From Pseudevernia furfuracea (taxonomy: Eukaryota > Ascomycota > Lecanoromycetes > Lecanorales > Parmeliaceae), in NCBI GenBank assembly GCA_022315425.1, contig JAIUPT010000029.1, positions 372,001-436,000 of the forward strand: 64,000 bases of DNA. Direction: 5' to 3'. Of this stretch, positions 11,657 through 22,437 are shown in pieces. Each line of letters starts with the position of its first letter. Position 1 is the first letter of the stretch. The notes below the pieces were generated by a model. It was not told where the DNA came from. It did no database searches and saw only the letters and a list, made by a program, of their open reading frames with translations. Made by a program: the position numbers and the translations under genes.

Positions 11657-11850
11657 TGTTACGAGCGTACTCCGCATCCCTTGATGACATCTGTCTGTGT
11701 TAGCATTTCTTTGTTGACACACTATCCCTTTTAGACTTAGCGTGCCTTGACAGGTTCACTCAGTCATACATATATGATCTTCTCTCTCAGTACATAGTTA
11801 TTCTATATCTAGTTATCTTATTTAATACATCTACATGACTTGACTCTATA
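11657..11850 (+). repeat. Left arm of a ~190-bp inverted repeat pair
   Basis: Begins TGTTACGAGCGTAC and continues with GCATCCCTTGA, TTAGCGTG, CAGGTTCACTC and CATACATATATG blocks. The same blocks occur in the same order on the opposite strand ending at 13481. This arm is more AT-rich, as expected if it was hit harder by RIP. It may be a terminal inverted repeat of a 1.8-kb element or one of two head-to-head LTRs. Confidence 0.7.
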
Positions 11851-12792
11851 CTAATTCTAACAAATATAATATTTTTAATTTTAAATATAATCGTAAAATA
11901 TATAAATATAATTTTTATAAAAGTAATAAAGTTAATTTAAATAAATTAATAAATTAATATCGAATTAATATAGAAAAGATAAAAAGTGAGAAAATTCGTT
12001 TAAATTAAAATAAATATATATACGCCTTTTTTAAAGAACGTATTATTTTTATAATTTTCTTTATTATTATATTTTTTATTATTATAATTATTTTCTTTAT
12101 TTTTATTATAATTATTAATATAATTTTTAATAATATAATTAACTTTATTATATTATAAATTATTATTAAAATTATATAGAAATCGAAAAAATTATTTTAT
12201 TTTATAATATTTTAATGTCAAGAAACGAGACTAGACTAGAACTACTATTTGATATACTTGATCTAATAGAGTTAGATCTATTTACAAGACGAAAGACGAA
12301 GAAGAAAAATAGAAAGTGAGCGATCAGCGTCTCTATATGAGAACAGATAACACGCTAGACTAGCTTATCGTATCTATCGCATAGATGCTCGCATTTAACT
12401 GTTAAAATGAGATTCTAGCGACTCTTAACTAACTAGATCGAGACTAGAGTAGAACTAACTTCACATCGTAACATTTTAATCGCTTATTTTTTTATAATAT
12501 TTATTATTTATATTTTTTTCTATATATTCTTCTTTATTAAAATAATTTAAAATAAATTCTTAATAAAATAAATAAAGAAATTTATTTATTAAAATCGATA
12601 ATTAATTTTTTAATAAAAAAAAGATTTAATTTAAATTATCGCGAATTTATTATATTATTATATATTTAAGATTATTATCGCGAAGATAAAGATCGTCGCG
12701 TTATAAAAAGATTTTACGTGATTTAAATAAAAGCGTACGAGTGAGAATCGAAAAATGATCCAAAAACTAGTTAGATTGTCTTATAAGAGTAT

Positions 12793-13060
12793 TATTAGAC
12801 TGACTTATATAATATAGATATATATAAGACAGACTAAAATTGTATAGCAATGTGAACTTAGCGAAGATATATATATTACGTATAGTATATTTAATAGTAA
12901 GACTAATTCTTAAGAAAGAAAGATGAGAAACTTCGAGATATGACTCTCTTAAGCTTCTCACGTCAAGAATTCGCTTGACATGCGTATATCAAGCGATTCG
13001 ATTACGCTCGATAACTCTCGAGCTTATACGATAGCTGTTCTCTTGAGCTCGCTACTAACA
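12793..13060 (+). mobile_element. 268-bp LTR copy 1 (Copia-like termini)
   Basis: Matches 15990-16257 over its full 268 bases, with nearly all differences being transitions. The left end is TATTAG, which equals TGTTAG with G to A. The right end is an intact CTAACA, its inverted partner. TG...CA ends with a 6-bp inverted repeat are the hallmark of LTRs. No matching target duplication is visible (left AGTAT, right CTCTG), so this copy may be one LTR of a broken element. It is nested between the arms of the inverted repeat pair. Confidence 0.75.
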
Positions 13061-13289
13061 CTCTGACGCTAGACGATTAGAAGTATCGTTCGATATAGTA
13101 ATCTTTCTCGTCACAGCAGATATAGAGTTGATGACAAGATCTCAATTTTATAGTAAGACTCTACGACTTGAATAAGATTCTTTATAACTATCGTGAGTAG
13201 TAAGAGCTTATAAATGACGTTATTATAAAGCGATACGATTATGTTATAAAAGAAGACTCTTTGTAAAATTCGCGTAAAGACGATAATTG

Positions 13290-13481
13290 TAAGGACCGTA
13301 CTGTGGTGATAACCGTAGTGTAGTATGTAACGAAGATAACAAGCTAAGGAGCAACTATGGACTGGGAGGGAGGCCATATATGTATGGCGGAGTGAACCTG
13401 CCAAGACACGCTAAGCCTGATAGGGCTAGCGTAGGTGTCAAAGGTACGAGGTGTCAAGGGATGCAGGGTACGCTCGTAACA
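13290..13481 (-). repeat. Right arm of the inverted repeat pair
   Basis: The reverse complement begins TGTTACGAGCGTAC at 13481 and carries the same ordered blocks as 11657-11850. It is clearly GC-richer than its surroundings and than the left arm, so it is the better-preserved copy. The outer boundaries (11657 and 13481) define a 1,825-bp unit. Confidence 0.7.
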
Positions 13482-13812
13482 ATAATGTCTAAATTAATTT
13501 ATAAATTAAAGAAGTCTTAAATATCTAGAGATAGCTAAAGCGTATTATGTTTATAGAATCATATCAAAATCAAGAATAAGAATAAATTCTACAGTGCTTG
13601 AAGTCAAAGTATCTCTTATATTTCTCGACACGAGAGACTTCTCGCTACGTAGAAAGAGACGTTAATACTTTATAATAAATAGTTATATAGATAGCTCACA
13701 GATCACTTTATAATTAATTTATTTAAATAAAGTTATCGATTCGAAAATATAAATGCGATAACTTAAGAGAATAGCTGTCTCGTGTCTTAATATAACAGAC
13801 TTTAAAATAAAT

Positions 13813-14450
13813 TATCGTATTTGTGAACTCATACTTTATTTAATAGATTCTTCGATAAGACGATACTTCTAAAACAACTTTTTTAGAAACGTTTTTTCAG
13901 ACAATCGATCGATTAATCGCAAGACATTAGTTAAAATATCGTTAGAAGCGAAAAAACGCCTTTTAGAAAGATCGTTCTCGAAGTATTTCTTCTCTATCGC
14001 TTCTTACGTTTATGCGATAGCTTCTCAATCAAAAAAGAATAATCGCATTTGTGAACTCGTACTCTATTTAACAGCTCCTCCGATGAGACGATGCTTCTAA
14101 AACGACCTTTCTAGAAACGTTATTCAATCGCTGACATCGATCTTCTTATATGACTCTGCGATAATATTTCTATGAATCTTCTCTCAAGATTGAGAGCTCT
14201 CAAAGTCGTATTTGCGACTCATTTAAGCGAAGAAACGATGCTCTTAGAACTATTCTTTTAAAAGCTTTTTTTTTTAGAATCTAAGTCACATAAACGTAAG
14301 AATTGACAGAAAAGAGGACAATGCTTCTAAAATAACTTTTTTAGACGATATTTTGACTAGATTCTTACGATTATCTATTTTATATACTCTATTTCGCTCT
14401 CGTTCAATTATCGCGAATGAAGAATATATTCTAAAAATATACTTTTAGAA
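13813..14450 (+). repeat. Degenerate tandem repeats, unit roughly 160-230 bp
   Basis: The phrase ATCGyATTTGTGAACTC recurs at about 13813 and 14041. Each copy is followed some 50 bases later by a GACGATrCTTCTAAAAC block and a TTTTTAGAAACG block. Looser copies appear near 14206 and 14310. The copies differ mainly by C/T and G/A. This looks like an old tandem array eroded by RIP. Confidence 0.55.
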
Positions 14451-15923
14451 GCATCTTCTCTCCTCTTATCATTTAGAGAATCAGCTACTACCTTTATAAC
14501 AATCACTTCACTTTACTTTTCTAATCTCAAATAGAAGTTGACGAGTTCACTTTATATTCTCATAATTTAGTAGTCTAAATAATTGCTCTATCTAATTTGC
14601 TGATGCGACTAAGCTACTCTTCGAATAAATTCTTTATCACAGAGTTAGCTCGAAAGATTATTATCAGCGAGTCTATAATATAGCAGCAGAGAATTAATAC
14701 GACTAGAATATTTCTCGAAAATTTCTAGAAGCTCTTGAAATCTCGAGCTTAGATAATAGACTTCAACATTATACTACTTTTACTAGATATGACATTAATA
14801 TATCAGCTCGAATAACAGTCTCTATTAGAAAGACGTCTAACTTATATTCGAGATCTCTAATATTTTAGAGAGCTCAAGAAATAATATTCATAATAAGATT
14901 CATTGAACTCTTATCTTATAATGACTTAAAGCTTCTTTCTTTTTTATATGCTTGTTCTACGAGATCTCAATAATCTTTTAATTCTTTTATACATAATAGA
15001 AATTTCTAACAAATAGTCAACTAAGCGTTTATTATACTAGATATCGTCTAGTACATTTCATATACATTTCTCGATCTCGAACGTTACGCTTCTATAGTAT
15101 TTTATCTATCTCTCACAATCTATCTCGAAATTCGATTCTCAGCGACTTCGACTTCGAGACAAATATATTCTTAGAAAAGATTCGTGTAGATAATGAAGAG
15201 AAAATGTCATCGTTGAGATAAATAACAGACTTTTTCTCTTATAAGATCAGAAGAGTCGATGAATTGATTAGACTAATAAGAATATTGTTATCGCTGTTAC
15301 GAAATATTAAAGAGTCACGAGATAAAGACATTGATTTTAAGAATAAGCGACTTAGTGAATTGCTGACGATGACGATCAAATAAGCTTATCACGCTATTCA
15401 CAATCTTCGCACATAAAAGCTTTTTTCTTTATCACGTAGAGATCTGCTTCTCTCGCGAATTTAGATCATTATTTTGATATTTTAGACGTGAGATTTGATA
15501 ATACGAGCGAAAGCTATTTTCTGCGGACCATAGCAACGTCGATAGATAGTTCGTTAATATCGCAGTCGACACGTTCGTCAGCGCAAGCGATTATTATAAA
15601 GAAAAATTTCAGAACGTAATTCGACATATAGAATTCTTTATCTTGACACAAACATTTCGAATTTGCGTATTTGATTGTTTTAGACTTTGAGTCATTAATC
15701 AAGAGCGCGAGAAGTCGTTGAATAGCTTAATGCGCGCTATCTAATGTTACTCGAGACGAATAGAGATACTTAAAAATACATAGTTATCACCTCGATCGTT
15801 ATAATAGAGCCTTGATAATCGCTGATTAAATAAGCTTATATATGACGATATAGTGTAGTCACATTAATTTCTTTATCTTAGATAACACTTAATTAAAATA
15901 ATAGTCTACGTATAATTACTGAG

Positions 15924-16340
15924 CCTAACGAGAAGCTATTGAATCGTCAGTAATCGTAAAGTCTCGACTATCGTTAACGAAGTCGTTTTTGTTAGACTGA
16001 CTTATATAATATAAATATATATAAGACAGACTAGAATTGTGTAGCAATATAAACTTAGCGAAGATATATATATTACATATAGTATATCTAATAGTAAGAC
16101 TAATTCTTAAGAAAGAGAAAGAAAAAACTTCGAGATATGATCCTCTTAAGCTTCTCACGTCAAGAATTCGCTTAACATGCGTATATCAAGCGATTCGATT
16201 ACGCTCGACAATTCTCGAGCTTATACGATAGCTGTTCTCTTAGACTCGCTGTTAATAGTTTTAGAATAACATCTTCGAATCGTGAATTAATTGACAAAGA
16301 ACTATGTTAAATAATCTTTCTTCTACATTGATTCTGTGAT
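15924..16340 (+). repeat. Tandem unit copy 1, interrupted by the solo LTR
   Basis: Starts CCTAACGAGAAG, runs through ATCGTAAAGTCTC and CGAAGTCGTTTT, is interrupted by the LTR at 15990-16257, and resumes with AGAATAACA up to ACATTGATTCTGTGAT. Without the LTR and one GTTTT it aligns with 16382-16525. Confidence 0.7.
15990..16257 (+). mobile_element. Solo LTR, 268 bp, with 5-bp target duplication GTTTT
   Basis: Begins TGTTAG (intact) and ends TTAATA, which is CTAACA with two C-to-T changes. Directly flanked by GTTTT on the left (15985-15989) and GTTTT on the right (16258-16262). A 5-bp duplication is the standard integration footprint of LTR retrotransposons. No internal region is attached, so this is a solo LTR left by LTR-LTR recombination. 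The same LTR occurs at 12793-13060. TGTTAG...CTAACA ends are common among Ty1/Copia elements, but the superfamily is an inference. Confidence 0.85.
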
Positions 16341-16381
16341 AAAAACGTATTTTTAACAGGTCGAAGTCTATCTCAGCAGCG

Positions 16382-16525
16382 TCTAACGAGAAGTAAGTAT
16401 CGAATCGTTAGTTATCGTAAAGTCTCAATCATCGTGAACGAAGTCGTTTTGAGATAACAATCGAGTTATATGTCAGCTAGCAAATGACGTGCGATATAGA
16501 CTTTCTTTTACATTGATTCTGTGAT
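16382..16525 (+). repeat. Tandem unit copy 2 (uninterrupted 'empty site')
   Basis: Reads TCTAACGAGAAG ... ATCGTAAAGTCTC ... CGAAGTCGTTTTGAGATAACA ... ACATTGATTCTGTGAT without an insertion. It is therefore a paralogous copy of the sequence into which the solo LTR at 15990 inserted. Confidence 0.7.
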
Positions 16526-16599
16526 CTTTCTTGATCAAGCGAGTAATCTCGACTCAAGGATATGTATATATTTTTATATTCATCTTCAGGTCATTAGGA

Positions 16600-17383
16600 T
16601 CTAGAGCGCCGCTGAAAGCTGAAACGGTTAACATCAAAGTCATAATATGGATCTTTTCTTTATTACTGGGGGGAAATCAAGAAAATCACAATATACATAT
16701 CGATTGATCATGAGATCATATAGACCGAGCTACGCAGATAGCTTACGATAATAAGACGCTCGATCGTCGCAAATTTAATCATCTCAAGATAGCAAGGCGA
16801 CAGCTGATAAAGATGTTGTGTCGTAGATTGACGACGAGTCTGCTTAGATAAGAGCTCATATTGAATTCGGGCTCTCGATCACCACGAGCTTGTCTGAGAC
16901 GATCCCCGAGCCGTGGGTGATCTAATAATAGCGAGATAGTGTATTGTTTAACGACGCCGTCGTTCTGAGCTGATTTCGCATTGAAGGTGCAGTGCAGCAG
17001 CGTCATAATGCCGTCGATCAAAGGAATCATGAGCTGTGAAAACGGCGATCTCGGGCTTAAAACTCGATCGATGAGCGAATTCTATAGGAGACAAGGCACA
17101 TAGAGCGTGAGGGCTATCAAGAAAAAGGTCTAAACAGTCTATTAATCAAGAATGAATGTGATGAAGAAACAGCGAGGGATGTCATAGGGTTTAAATAATC
17201 GTCCTGATATTCCGCCAGTATACGCTTTACTATATTTAGCACTAGCGTAGCCACCTTCCCGTGTTCGGTAATTCACGTGGGTCACATAGGGCGGCGCTCA
17301 CCCGATGCCGGATCGGGGATGAGGCCGAGGCAGATTTCTGTCTTCTTGGCCCTCTTCGATAATCCCTCTTCCACCATACTACT
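16600..17383. other. Transition from RIP island to gene space
   Basis: GC content rises again. A minus-strand open frame of 83 codons at 16779-17030 has no recognisable features and is not called. The last ~150 bases are the promoter and leader region of the Gemin2-like gene. Confidence 0.5.
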
Positions 17384-18821
17384 ATGACTGGTAAACGTAA
17401 GTATCCCGAACATAAGGACGGGGAAAGCGGCTTCTACAACAAAAGGTCCCGGCTCAACGACCCCAACGGCAGCGATGACTTGCCCCAGTCTTCCCAATCC
17501 CGCATCGACCCTACCTACGGCCAGCGGGGCGCCTTCCCGGGCCTCGATGACTCCCATGATGACGATGGGCTCTTCTACGGACCTGCCAGCGATGGTCTTG
17601 AATATCTACGCATGGTCAGGTAAGTCGCATGACCCCCCAGCTTCTCCCATGCAACGGATGCTGAGACTCTTTTTCCAGCGTGTAAGCCACAATCACAAAG
17701 CTGACCGCATTCTGTGTGCCTATAGATCAGAAGCTAAGACAGTCCCCAACCTTCTGGTCGCTCCCACTTCATCCACTGTCAAATCCAAGGACAACGATCT
17801 CTACGCAGACTATCCTCCAGGCTACTACTCCAATGGCGCATACACTGCCACTCCGCTTCCTCTCTCGAACCCCAGTCAGGCATACACGAATGGTGGGCAA
17901 CAAGAAGATCAAGATCCCCAAGAAGCATACTACGCTTCTCTCTGCGCGCGCTTTACAAGACTTACCGAAATGCTCCAATCATCGCCCCCTCGCGCCGCGC
18001 CAGACAGCACTGATGTCTACTATTTGGATTGGAGGATACCCCGACAATGGCGGGGAAAGATACTGAATACAGCGCCTACAATGGTCCTGCTGGCGCAGCT
18101 AACGCAAGAGAGCGTGATTTGCGGACTGGAAGTACTCGAATCTTTGTTGACCTTGGCAAGCCTAAAAGGGAAGAAAGGCAAGAATATTGGAGCTTGGACT
18201 TGGGGCTTGCTGGGAAGATGCAGAGAAGTGGGACAGATGGTTAGTGAGGAAGTCGGAGTGCTGAGGAATTTGGGGAAGCAATCTGTGTGGTTGTTGAGGA
18301 GGATCAGTGCAGGGGAGGTCATTGGCGGGACCGCAGATGAACCGGATGTAGAGGCAGAAGAAGACGACGAGGAAGACGGACAAGCGGAAGAGGAGAGAGT
18401 GGAAGATGATGCAGATGTCCTGGATGCTGAGGATGTGGATGATGGTTGTTCTCCGCACATCGATCCCATATTTGCGGCTGCGTCAGGCCATGACAGCAAC
18501 AACGAGGCTCATGCGATAGCGATGAAGTCTGATACTGATCTCGCAAAAGCGAAGCAGCATATCATCGGCTCCCTTGGCACCAATCAAGCACCAACCCATT
18601 CCACCGAGACCAATGCCAGCAATCGAGATGGTATACAATGTCCCACACCGACCTACCCAATCACAGACCTAGAAGTGGATGGTGGAGTAGGTTTGAAAGA
18701 GAGGGTAGATGAACAGGCAGTAATACATGCCACACTGGATATGCTCATTACGATCATAGGCGGATCTTACGGGCAAAGGGACTTGCTGGATGGAAGGCTT
18801 CTATGGGATGAGATGCAGTAG
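17384..18821 (+). CDS. Gemin2/SIP1-like protein (SMN-complex component), 443 aa
   Basis: Two exons, 17384-17619 and 17726-18821, with a 106-base GTAAGT...TATAG intron. Family landmarks match animal Gemin2 in order. EYLRMVR|SEAKTVPNLLVA (across the splice) corresponds to the human EYLRRVQ/EAAQCPDVVVA region. Then come YYLDWRIPRQWRG, a helical stretch with CGLEVLESLL, WTWGLLGRCREVGQMVSEEV, and the C-terminal SYGQRDLLDGRLLW, equivalent to the human YFDQRDLADE end. Gemin2 binds Sm proteins and assists assembly of spliceosomal snRNPs. An acidic low-complexity insertion (many Asp/Glu) at about residues 285-320 is not part of the conserved fold. The N-terminus is basic and polar. Good ATG at 17384, just beyond the RIP island. 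Confidence 0.8.
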
Positions 18822-19494
18822 TCAAGTCTTGTGAAAATAAGGCTGGAATCGAATAGTTCTCGTCCAAAGATGGCCTCGAGGAGTGATTGAAGCAATAGAG
18901 ATTGCGGGCTACGGTGTTCAACAAGGGGAATCCACAGATATATAGTCCCAAAAAGGACTGAAAAAGGCATCTTGTTAAAGACGTCACATTTAATAAAACG
19001 AGTATCAGTTTATCAATCTTCAAGAGAAGAGGGCGATCTGGTATGATGTACGGAATACTCACCTTAGGGAGGGGACTACTCTACAGCCGACCACGAACTC
19101 CGTCACACTGCGGCTAGGGGCAATCCTAATCCATGCTTAAAAATAGATCGCCAGCACAGCTTCCTTCTTCCACCTCGTATTTCAAGACCACCACCGGCGA
19201 ATAAATTCTTTGTGTTCAAGTAGGTATTTATGGATGCCTATCCTGCTGACTTTAGTAGAAGTGATGCGATTGAATGCCTGGTGCTTGATTGCTGACTATT
19301 TTGAGCCCGATGACCCCCTGCGCCTATGTAACCCGTATGCTTTTTGTCTGTTGTTTCGTATGAAGAACACTGCCTCTTCGCAGCGGACTCTGTGTATTCT
19401 TTACCATGACCCGTTCTCAAATTTATTCTAGCTTCTGCTCTGTCATGGCCAGAAATTCTCATGTCCCTGGTTCATCTATCGTAATATTCCAGTC
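18822..19494. other. Intergenic, no supported gene
   Basis: About 670 bases between two plus-strand genes. Only short frames without features are present. Confidence 0.5.
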
Positions 19495-20288
19495 ATGCCT
19501 ACGTCCATCTCAAGCGAGCAACAAGTCCTTCAAATAATCTCCTTCACTATACTCAATGACAGCACCATCGAAAACAGGTTCTCGCAGGATGGCAGAAGAT
19601 GGAGGAAAGCTATGTGGACGATCAGGAAGCAGACAGGATGGCTACGGACGCTTTGGGGGCGGGATATGAACACCTCTCACAAGATTGATATATTCATCGG
19701 TATGAAAGATAACAATCATTCCCGATTGCGCTGATACCGTCTGCCTCCGGGCGTTGAACAAACCTACTGATATTTGTTTTCTTTTTCCTTCGAATTGCAG
19801 CCTGGACCGACATCCAAGCCGCAGAATCATTCCAAACAAGCCCCAGCTTCGACGCCGTCCTCGACGGCATCAACATCTCTCCACTCACAGTCCACTCCAT
19901 CACCGCCCCCAGCGCTCTATCTCCGCACGGCCTCACAGAACTAGTCACTCTCTTCTTCCCTACGGCCCTCACGCACGAGGATCAAGAGTTCTTCGAAGAA
20001 CAATTGCAACATTATACCGCAAGTCTGCCGCACGGTGAAATCCGGTCCACGGTCCACGGTTGGACACTAGGACCGGTAGGACGAGGGTCCGGTAGCGCGA
20101 GGGGGTGTCTGGTGTTCCTGGAGTGGGGGAGCTTGGATCAGATGTTTGAGGTTAAGAATAATATAGATTCGCTATATAACAATTGTTTTGTGCCGTTGAG
20201 GGACGAGGCGGAGACGGGGGCGAGGACGGCGCTTTATACCAAGCTGAGGGATGGTGGGAAGGAGAGGTCCGCTTGTGTCGTTATGTAA
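19495..20288 (+). CDS. ABM / dimeric alpha-beta barrel-like protein, 230 aa
   Basis: Two exons, 19495-19699 and 19801-20288. The intron of 101 bases has donor GTATGA and acceptor TTGCAG and joins ...HKIDIFI to AWTDIQAAESF in frame. The protein has two similar halves. Each has a beta-rich start (LQIISFTI; LTELVTLFF), a middle containing ...GWLRTLWGRD or HGWTLGPVG, and an ending like IFIAWTDIQAAESF or CLVFLEWGSLDQMFEV. This layout is that of antibiotic-biosynthesis-monooxygenase / stress-responsive barrel proteins with a duplicated domain. No catalytic residue is diagnostic, so the substrate is unknown. The family call is moderate confidence. Confidence 0.6.
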
Positions 20289-20817
20289 AGGATGGAAAGT
20301 TGATCTGACTTCAATTCGCTCCAGAGCAAGGCTTCCTGCAGTATATCAAAATCTTCCTCACTCTCTCTCTCCCCCCCCACCCCCTTTCTCTATATCTATT
20401 TCTATCACTACACAGTTTTCAATTATGTTATATTGTGTAAATCAATCATTAGTTATTGATATAAATAAGAAACGAAAATACAAGTACTTCGTAGATTTAA
20501 TAATTTCTGAATTTATAATTATTAAAAATGATGATAGCAATTAATACCTAATTTCTAAATGTACTATGTATGAAAAACCAAATATTACTTGTTAGCATAT
20601 GAAATCTTTAATTATAATAGTTATTAATTGTCAATGCTACTATCATATTCTAGCCGACTGGGACTTCAACCTGTATGAAAGCTATGAAAGTATACAGTTC
20701 CTATTTTTCTCTCTTCAGGCATCTGGCTAGAACTCCCTCTAGAAGCCAACTCGACTTGAGTACTTTCTTCTCCACGCTTCCACGATCGAATTAGAGGGCA
20801 AGAGCTCATCAGACAAA
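20289..20817. other. Intergenic, no supported gene
   Basis: About 530 bases, with an AT-rich middle (20.40-20.65 kb) and a short pyrimidine tract near 20365. Nothing was recognised. Confidence 0.5.
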
Positions 20818-20994
20818 ATGGTTTCAACAGCTTGTCAAACTCACTCTGTAAATGATTCTCTCAACATGATCCTGCTCGAAGTACCTTTTGGTCCCGAAAT
20901 CCTCGCGGTGCACTTCATCGTTGGCTACCCGAGCTACTCCGAGTACAAAGAGGGCGCTACCGACCTCTTCAAGCCCTCTGCTCTGGCTTGGTGA
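20818..20994 (+). CDS. Possible first exon of a small unidentified gene
   Basis: ATG 20818 opens 58 protein-like codons (for example LLEVPFGPEILAVHFIVGYP) and ends in TGGTGAGC, which can be read as stop TGA or as a GTGAGC donor. If spliced, an acceptor near 21029 or 21048 would continue into sequence such as HFTSFHNVNFDEATGLRF. The correct frame cannot be settled by eye. No family was recognised. It lies just upstream of a decayed HET gene and could itself be a relic. Confidence 0.3.
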   Translation: MVSTACQTHSVNDSLNMILLEVPFGPEILAVHFIVGYPSYSEYKEGATDLFKPSALAW

Positions 20995-21343
20995 GCTTCT
21001 TTCCATTCCCCTTCCATTGGTGAGACACAGTCCCGGCAATCTGCAAAGGCGGCTCGCAAATACCAACGCAAATACCGCTTCAGCAACGGCGCGCCCACTT
21101 CACCAGCTTTCACAACGTCAACTTCGACGAAGCTACTGGCCTCCGATTTTGGAATCGAAAACATCACATAACTCAAGGTTGTCTCAATTTTCCTTCTTTT
21201 TCCCAAGTGCATCAAGCACTCAATATTTTCGTGAGACACCTGCATCGCAAACCGTCTGCGGTCATGCATGACCAAGCGGCGAGCCTGCATGGATTATTGC
21301 TCGCTGCTTTGTCTCGGTCCATTTGGACAGCTAAGAGTTGACC

Positions 21344-21960
21344 CATGAGATGGCCACCACTGAGCCAAAAGTCGCCAAAGAAGCAGCCGCCTCCATCTGC
21401 GAAGAGTTCCGTGCGTCCAATAAGTTCTGCCTTTTGCAGCTCTCGTCAGGATCGGATGATGTAACGACCAAATATTGCCTGTGAATATCAACTTGTATTA
21501 CCCCCTCCAGCGCTTCCGGTTCGCCAAACAGCCACGAGTTTTGCGGGACGATGATATTTGCATCAACCAGGATGAAGAGGAAGAACACGCTCAAGAATTG
21601 GACGACTTGAATGCCGCAGTGGACGCGATGAAACCGTTTAATTTCTTAGGAGTCGATCAGAAAGTTTTGAAGTTGATTGGACTTATCCGGGATGTGACAA
21701 GGACGCGGCGGTTCTTCGTGAACGCGGAGAGCTATATGGGATTGCCGCCGGGTGAGGCTAGGGAGGGGATAGGGTTGCTATCATGTATGGGTGCTCGACG
21801 CCGGGTTTGATTCATGAGACTGGGGATTTCGAGGGGAATTGGCGCTTGGTGGGGGATTGCTATGCATATGGGCTGGTGGATGGCGAGGCCGTTAAGATGG
21901 ATGATGTTCCGGTGAGAAACATTTCAGCTTGTTTGACAAGCTTGAACAAAAGAAAGCGTC
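21344..21960 (+). pseudogene. Decayed HET-domain gene, internally shortened and frameshifted
   Basis: Two stretches resemble parts of a HET protein. DDDICINQDEEEEHAQ (about 21550) resembles the second HET block. SYMGLPPGEAREG (about 21730), followed in another frame by RVAIMYGCSTPG and WRLVGDCYAYGLVDGEA, is the usual HET C-terminal region. The frame change falls in a run of G at 21769-21772, where one missing G explains it. The ~300 residues normally between the second block and the C-terminus are reduced to ~50, so an internal deletion is also likely. Upstream codons from ATG 21351 may be the old N-terminus. Not expected to make a functional protein. Confidence 0.55.
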
Positions 21961-22437
21961 ACGACATCAAAGGGATGATCCGCACGGGAAGTCGTTGGAT
22001 ACGTTCTACCCTCACCGACTCTTTCTATCTTTTCCACATCGTACCCCAGCGCTAAAAAAAAAACTCTCATGCTTCTAGCAGCATAGACCTGGAGTGAAGA
22101 ATGACGCTATATATACGCAGGCGTGGGTGGGTGGGACGAAAAAATACTATGACTCTGAAAGAGATAGAATCGAATGAAGAGTGAAATGATGGTGTAAGAC
22201 AGGTATATATACATCCATGTCTGAAACCCGATATGCGACGAGAGATTTTGTTGGAATATTGATGACGGCTTGTTGTTATTCTATGGAGGCTGTGGGCTAC
22301 TTGTAGTACATGCCAAGCATACTTACTGTAATATAGAGTAAGGCTGAGGACTGAATTCTAACAGGCTGACACCGTTGACCTCGCGGCCGTTGAGAATTTG
22401 CAGCGTGCCATTCATCTGGAAAAGTACAGGTGTTGAA

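Larger units (their letters stand above)
11340..17230. repeat. AT-rich RIP-type island with transposon remnants
   Basis: Base composition drops abruptly from about 11.34 kb to strongly AT-rich sequence, densest around 11.58-12.7 kb and 13.5-16.6 kb. No long open frame survives on either strand. Repeated elements inside differ from one another almost only by transitions (A/G or C/T), which is what repeat-induced point mutation produces. Recognisable pieces are annotated separately: two copies of a 268-bp LTR, an inverted pair of ~190-bp repeats, a tandem 140-bp unit and degenerate ~200-bp tandem repeats. The segment 16.78-17.1 kb is less AT-rich. Confidence 0.85.

Noticed and set aside
12793..16257. 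A complete LTR retrotransposon with the two 268-bp LTRs as its ends
   Set aside because: The second LTR has its own target duplication on both sides, and the outer flanks (AGTAT and GTTTT) do not match. No polymerase relic was found between. They are separate insertions or remnants.
16779..17030. 83-codon minus-strand frame in the GC-richer end of the island
   Set aside because: No recognisable motif, and flanked by RIP-type DNA; chance frame.
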